Of a stretch of 10,289 nt of DNA, positions 7,189-10,289 are shown in pieces (the stretch's first letter is position 1; each line of letters begins with the position of its first letter). Source of the DNA: DAONDQ01 sp035402645 (GTDB taxonomy: Bacteria; Cloacimonadota; Cloacimonadia; Cloacimonadales; DAONDQ01); NCBI GenBank assembly GCA_035402645.1, contig DAONDQ010000106.1, positions 1 through 10,289 on the forward strand. Direction: 5' to 3'. The notes under the pieces are model-generated. The model worked only from the letters and a program-made list of their open reading frames with translations, ran no database searches and was not told where the DNA came from. A program made the position numbers and the translations under genes.

Positions 7189-7203
7189 TGCCCAAACTGG
7201 GCA
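7189..7203. repeat. Short perfect hairpin TGCCCA-AAC-TGGGCA
   Basis: A 6-bp perfect stem (7189-7194 with 7198-7203) around a 3-nt loop. It lies directly before the first 13-bp direct repeat of the next element. There is no T-run, and its role is unknown. Confidence 0.45.
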
Positions 7204-7263
7204 GGCAGAGCAGAAGAGAGTTAAAAATTAAAAGTTAAAAATTAAGAGTTGGCAGAGCAGAAG
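7204..7263. repeat. 14-nt A/T-rich tandem repeat bracketed by 13-bp direct repeats
   Basis: GGCAGAGCAGAAG occurs at 7204-7216 and again at 7251-7263. Between the copies the sequence GTTAAAAATTAA is repeated at 7220-7231 and 7234-7245 (period 14), with a third partial start at 7248. Direct repeats around a short insert-like segment can result from slippage, a duplication, or a target-site duplication around a small insertion. No transposase is present. Confidence 0.55.
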
Positions 7264-7330
7264 CCAATAGCCCATAAGCGGAAGGAATAGAGTCTAGAGG
7301 AAGACATTTAAGATTGAAGATTGATGATTT

Positions 7331-7365
7331 CCCTCCCTTTGGTTAAAGGGAGGGTGGCTTTAGCC
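7331..7365. repeat. CCCTCCC-type hairpin followed by GGCT hairpin
   Basis: A perfect 10-bp stem (CCCTCCCTTT 7331-7340 with AAAGGGAGGG 7345-7354, loop GGTT) is followed at once by GGCT-TT-AGCC (7356-7365). It is clearly related to the hairpin at 7012-7032, so two copies of one repeat family lie about 320 bp apart. No T-run follows. Confidence 0.55.
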
Positions 7366-7380
7366 GGGTGAGTTTGATTC

Positions 7381-7407
7381 GTAGGGGCCCACGACAGTAT
7401 CCCCTGC
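7381..7407. repeat. GTAGGGG...CCCCTGC stem-loop
   Basis: GTAGGGG (7381-7387) can pair with CCCCTGC (7401-7407) over seven positions, one a G-U wobble in RNA, with a 13-nt loop. It resembles a decayed copy of the GTAGGGGC-type inverted repeats common in intergenic DNA of several phyla. That resemblance is from memory. Confidence 0.4.
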
Positions 7408-7428
7408 ATGATTTCCATTTACGGCATG

Positions 7429-7468
7429 AACAGGATGAATCCTGTTCCCACAATTGCTGAAGCAATTG
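7429..7468. repeat. Twin hairpins with identical TGAA loops
   Basis: Two adjacent perfect 7-bp stems have different sequences but the same loop: AACAGGA-TGAA-TCCTGTT (7429-7446) and CAATTGC-TGAA-GCAATTG (7451-7468), separated by only CCCA. They lie 121 bp before the binding-protein start codon. The first resembles AACAGGATGAA-type intergenic repeats. Neither has a T-run. They could be RNA structures in a longer leader, a paired protein-binding site, or repeat remnants. Confidence 0.55.
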
Positions 7469-7533
7469 CTACCAAAGTCGAAGGCGAACGAATCAAAGAA
7501 CACACATCTACACGTATGTATCTAATAAATTTA

Positions 7534-7559
7534 TTGACTCTACCAGCATATGAGATAAT
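7534..7559 (+). promoter_or_regulatory. Weak promoter candidate for the binding-protein gene
   Basis: TTGACT (7534-7539) precedes GATAAT (7554-7559) by 14 nt, too short for a standard promoter. However, TG at 7551-7552 places an extended -10 (TGnGATAAT), which can work with a poor -35. It would start transcription near 7566. A perfect 12-bp palindrome, AATAAATTTATT (7524-7535), overlaps the -35 side and could be an operator. Confidence 0.25.
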
Positions 7560-7588
7560 TTGCCGAAAATCGGAAAAGGAGATTAAAA

Positions 7589-8887
7589 ATGAAAAAGTAT
7601 ACGATCCTCCTCCTCATTATTGTTTTGATTTTTTCCATGTTTATGACGAGTTGCGGAAAGAAGAAGAATGCTGCCGAAGGCAAAACACAGATCATCTTCT
7701 GGCATGCCCTTGGTGGTCCTTTGGGTGATGCCTTGAATACATTGGTCACAGATTTCAACAAGACACATCCCGATATTGAAGTAAAACTGATATCCGTTGG
7801 GAATTACCAGGCTTTGAATCAAAAGCTCATGGCTTCCATCCAGGCAAATCAACAGCCGGATATCTCCCAGGCTTTCGAGACTTGGACAGCCAGCCTCATC
7901 GAAGGGAGAGTGATCATTCCAATGAGTGAATTCATCCAGAAAGATCCAAAATTTGAAGATAAAACCCTGGCTGATTTTTACCCGGTATTCATCAAGAGCA
8001 ATACATTTGGTGATACATTGTGGTCATTCCCATTCAATAAGAGTGTACGCGTATTATTCTATAACAAGGATATGTTCGTGCAGAACGGGCTCGATCCCAC
8101 ACGCACTCCAAGAGACTGGAATGAATTCCGTGCTGACTGCAAGAAGCTGACAATGGATAAGAACAAAGATGGTAAGACAGATACATTTGGTTCCAATTTC
8201 AACATCAGTGCCTGGCAGTTTGAGAATCTGTTGCTACAGGCTGGTGGCGAGATGGTCACACCTGATGGCAGGAAAGCCGATTTCAACAGCAATTATGGTA
8301 TCGAAGCGCTACAGTTTATCAGCGATTTATTGAATAAGGATAAGACCGTATATCTTTCATCCGGTTTTGATGGACAGAACGATTTCCTCGCCAGCAAGGT
8401 CGGGATGTATGAAGGTTCCAGTGTTTCCCTGGCTCATATGAAGGATACAAAGATCAATTTCAATATGGGTTTTGGTCCCATTCCTACTTACAGGACACCG
8501 AAGAATGTGATCAGTGGAACCAATGTCGTTATTTTCAAGAAGAAAGATCCCAAGCGTGAACAGGCAGCATGGGAATTCGTAAAATGGTTCACCGATACAG
8601 AACAGACTGCTAAGTGGTCAGCACTCACGAACTACATGCCTCTGAGAAAGAGCGCAATGCAGACCAATACGATGAAGGATTTGTTGTCTTCCAATCCTCA
8701 ATATGTAGGCGTATATGCGCAATTGGATAACGCAACTTCTGAACCGCAGTCTGCTGCATGGTTCGATACAAGAAAAGACTTGGAAGAGAATGTACTGGAA
8801 AAAGTCATTCGCCAGACCATAGCACCTAAGAAAGCCCTGGATGCTGCTGCAGCAAAATTCAATGCAGCGATGAAGAAAGAAAAATAA
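7589..8887 (+). CDS. ABC transporter solute-binding lipoprotein, UgpB/MalE-like (sugar or glycerol-phosphate type)
   Basis: The extracytoplasmic binding component of a carbohydrate-type ABC importer, 432 residues, a usual length for the family. The N-terminus has a lysine pair and a hydrophobic run ending in MTSC, so C22 is the likely lipidated cysteine after signal peptidase II cleavage. The mature start IIFWHALGGPLGDALNTLV and the later NQQPDISQAFE segment are typical of the UgpB-like branch. DKNKDGKTD (190-198) is a calcium-loop-like segment also seen in related binding proteins. Start choice is firm: AAAAGGAG ends 7 nt before the ATG. No permease or ATPase gene is in view: upstream is repeat-rich DNA and downstream is thrS. 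The partner subunits must therefore lie elsewhere, or the protein works with another system. The ligand cannot be told; sugar, oligosaccharide and glycerol-3-phosphate compounds are all possible. Confidence 0.9.
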   Translation: MKKYTILLLIIVLIFSMFMTSCGKKKNAAEGKTQIIFWHALGGPLGDALNTLVTDFNKTHPDIEVKLISVGNYQALNQKLMASIQANQQPDISQAFETWTASLIEGRVIIPMSEFIQKDPKFEDKTLADFYPVFIKSNTFGDTLWSFPFNKSVRVLFYNKDMFVQNGLDPTRTPRDWNEFRADCKKLTMDKNKDGKTDTFGSNFNISAWQFENLLLQAGGEMVTPDGRKADFNSNYGIEALQFISDLLNKDKTVYLSSGFDGQNDFLASKVGMYEGSSVSLAHMKDTKINFNMGFGPIPTYRTPKNVISGTNVVIFKKKDPKREQAAWEFVKWFTDTEQTAKWSALTNYMPLRKSAMQTNTMKDLLSSNPQYVGVYAQLDNATSEPQSAAWFDTRKDLEENVLEKVIRQTIAPKKALDAAAAKFNAAMKKEK

Positions 8888-8912
8888 ACATTTTATGATA
8901 TAGAGGTTATTT

Positions 8913-10289
8913 ATGAGTATCAAGATTACACTGCCCGACCAGTCAATTCGCGAGTATGCAGGTGCAACAACGCCTAAGCAGGTTGCGACCGATATCTCAC
9001 CGAGGCTGGCAGAAGCAGCAGTGATAGCAGAAGTAAATGGTAAATTAGTGGATATGGCATTTCCTATCGAATCGGACGCAAGTCTTAAAATCCATACATT
9101 CACCACACCCGAAGGGAAAGAAGTGTATTGGCATAGTACTTCGCATCTGATGGCTCAGGCTGTGAAGATGCTTTATCCCAATGTGAAGGTGACCATTGGT
9201 CCGGCGATCGAGAATGGTTTCTACTATGATTTCGATCGGGATGAGTCATTCACCGATGAAGAATTGCTCAAGATCGAAGAAAAGATGGCTGAGCTTTCAA
9301 ATGAGAATATTCCATATGTGAGGAAGGAAATCAGTCGTAATGACGGTATTAAGCTCTTCCAGGAAATGAATGAACCGTATAAGGTTGAGATATTAAGGGA
9401 AATTCCTGAAGGTGAAACCTTAACCATATATACCAATGGAAACTTCACTGACCTATGCCGTGGACCGCATATCGAGAACACCGGCAAGATCAAGGCTTTC
9501 AAGCTTCTGAAGACCTCTGGTGCATATTGGCGTGGGGATGAACGTAACAAGATGCTGAAACGTATCTATGGTATTTCATTCCCGACTTCAAAGGAACTGA
9601 AGCAATACCTCAGTGACTTGGAGGAAGCCAAGAAACGTGATCACCGCAAGATCGGTAAGGAACTCGACCTGTTCTCCATATCGGATGATATTGGTGGAGG
9701 ACTGATCCTGTGGCATCCCAACGGCTCATTGATGCGTAACATCATCGAGCAATACTGGAAGGAAAGACACTGGGAATCCGGGTACAAACTCGTGACCACA
9801 CCGCATATCGGAAAGGCTGAGCTCTGGAAGACAAGCGGTCATCTCGGATTCTACAAGGAAGGGATGTTTGCCCCGATTGAAGTAGAAGGACAGGAATATT
9901 ATCTGAAACCTATGAATTGTCCATTCCATATCATGATCTATAAGAATTCAATGCACAGTTATAGAGAATTGCCTCTTCGTTATGCTGAATTGGGAACAGT
10001 TTATCGTTATGAGCGTTCCGGAACACTGCATGGACTGATGCGTGTTCGTGGATTCACCCAGGATGATGCTCATATTATCTGCACACCAGACCAGATCATG
10101 GATGAAGTGGAGAGATTGCTGATATTCTCCATGGAAATGCTGAAGAAGTTCGGGTTCAAGGACTTCCAGATATATCTATCCACCATGCCGGAAGGTGCTG
10201 TGGGTGATCCTGCAGATTGGAAACTGGCAGAGGAATCATTACGTACTGCCTTGAACAAACAGGGCTTTGAATTTGATGTGGACGAAGGC
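8913..10289 (+). CDS. thrS: Threonyl-tRNA synthetase (3' end outside the window)
   Basis: Charges tRNA-Thr with threonine in the cytosol. The 459 codons present cover roughly the first 70% of a normal bacterial enzyme (about 640 residues). Domain order: TGS (about 1-62); editing domain with HSTSH (H74, H78) and LCRGPH (C182, H186), so clearance of mischarged Ser-tRNA should be intact; and the start of the class II catalytic core. The latter has the zinc-ligand cysteine C336 in KPMNCPFH, motif 2 YRYERSGTLHGLMRVRGF, and the second zinc ligand H387 in DDAHII. The third zinc histidine and the anticodon-binding domain lie beyond the window. The start is supported by AGAGG (8902-8906), 6 nt before the ATG. 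Only 25 bp separate it from the preceding binding-protein stop, with no terminator, so read-through transcription is likely. No T-box leader fits in that gap. Confidence 0.98.
   Translation, partial: MSIKITLPDQSIREYAGATTPKQVATDISPRLAEAAVIAEVNGKLVDMAFPIESDASLKIHTFTTPEGKEVYWHSTSHLMAQAVKMLYPNVKVTIGPAIENGFYYDFDRDESFTDEELLKIEEKMAELSNENIPYVRKEISRNDGIKLFQEMNEPYKVEILREIPEGETLTIYTNGNFTDLCRGPHIENTGKIKAFKLLKTSGAYWRGDERNKMLKRIYGISFPTSKELKQYLSDLEEAKKRDHRKIGKELDLFSISDDIGGGLILWHPNGSLMRNIIEQYWKERHWESGYKLVTTPHIGKAELWKTSGHLGFYKEGMFAPIEVEGQEYYLKPMNCPFHIMIYKNSMHSYRELPLRYAELGTVYRYERSGTLHGLMRVRGFTQDDAHIICTPDQIMDEVERLLIFSMEMLKKFGFKDFQIYLSTMPEGAVGDPADWKLAEESLRTALNKQGFEFDVDEG

Noticed and set aside
6877..7468. CRISPR array
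   Set aside because: Repeats are of different kinds, very short, and not separated by uniform spacers; no cas genes.
6253..7588. tRNA, rRNA or riboswitch in the long intergenic region
   Set aside because: No cloverleaf, T-loop (GTTCRA) with matching stems, rRNA core motif or known riboswitch core was recognised by eye; a covariance search would be needed to exclude it fully.
7408..7728. Plus-strand open frame of 106 codons overlapping the start of the binding-protein gene
   Set aside because: No SD at its ATG, its first part is made of the twin hairpins, and its last 140 bases run out of frame inside the well-supported binding-protein gene.

Overview
The window reads as one contig piece from a Gram-negative, AT-leaning bacterium, probably an uncultivated or environmental lineage. 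Three things suggest this: a secreted-type family-10-like glycoside hydrolase carrying a carboxypeptidase-regulatory-like module and a FlgD-type Ig C-terminus (common in the FCB group and related candidate phyla); a very large soluble TPR/PAS hybrid histidine kinase; and intergenic DNA full of hairpin-forming dispersed repeats. I cannot name the phylum from the sequence; Cloacimonadota-like or another FCB-related lineage is a guess.

Layout. (1) 1-1618, plus strand: a glycoside-hydrolase-like gene whose 5' end looks missing or broken. Domain-like sequence continues upstream of the first ATG and then meets a stop. (2) 1621-6252, minus strand: a two-gene signalling operon, read right to left. 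A stand-alone CheY-like receiver (6252-5881) is followed 69 bp later by a 1396-residue cytosolic kinase (9 TPRs, 4 PAS domains, HisKA, HATPase, receiver). The kinase ends 2 bp from the hydrolase gene in a tail-to-tail arrangement. A possible 9-codon ORF overlaps the kinase start, and a possible 47-codon ORF lies upstream of the receiver gene. (3) 6253-7588: about 1.3 kb with no convincing long gene. Its left half is AT-rich leader DNA for the signalling operon, with a perfect TTGACA/TATAAT pair (19-bp spacer) reading leftward. Its right half is a cluster of small structured repeats: an 11-nt tandem array inside a large inverted repeat, several GC-rich hairpins, a 14-nt tandem repeat between 13-bp direct repeats, and twin hairpins with identical TGAA loops. 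(4) 7589-8887, plus strand: a lipoprotein solute-binding protein of the UgpB/MalE type without permease genes in view. (5) 8913-10289, plus strand: thrS, threonyl-tRNA synthetase, cut off by the window end and only 25 bp after the binding-protein gene.

How they fit together. The receiver and kinase probably form one cytosolic phosphotransfer module: TPR/PAS input, kinase core, attached receiver and a free receiver as possible output or sink. The hydrolase, sugar-type binding protein and thrS have no obvious shared pathway. The binding protein and thrS are close enough to be co-transcribed, although their functions are unrelated.
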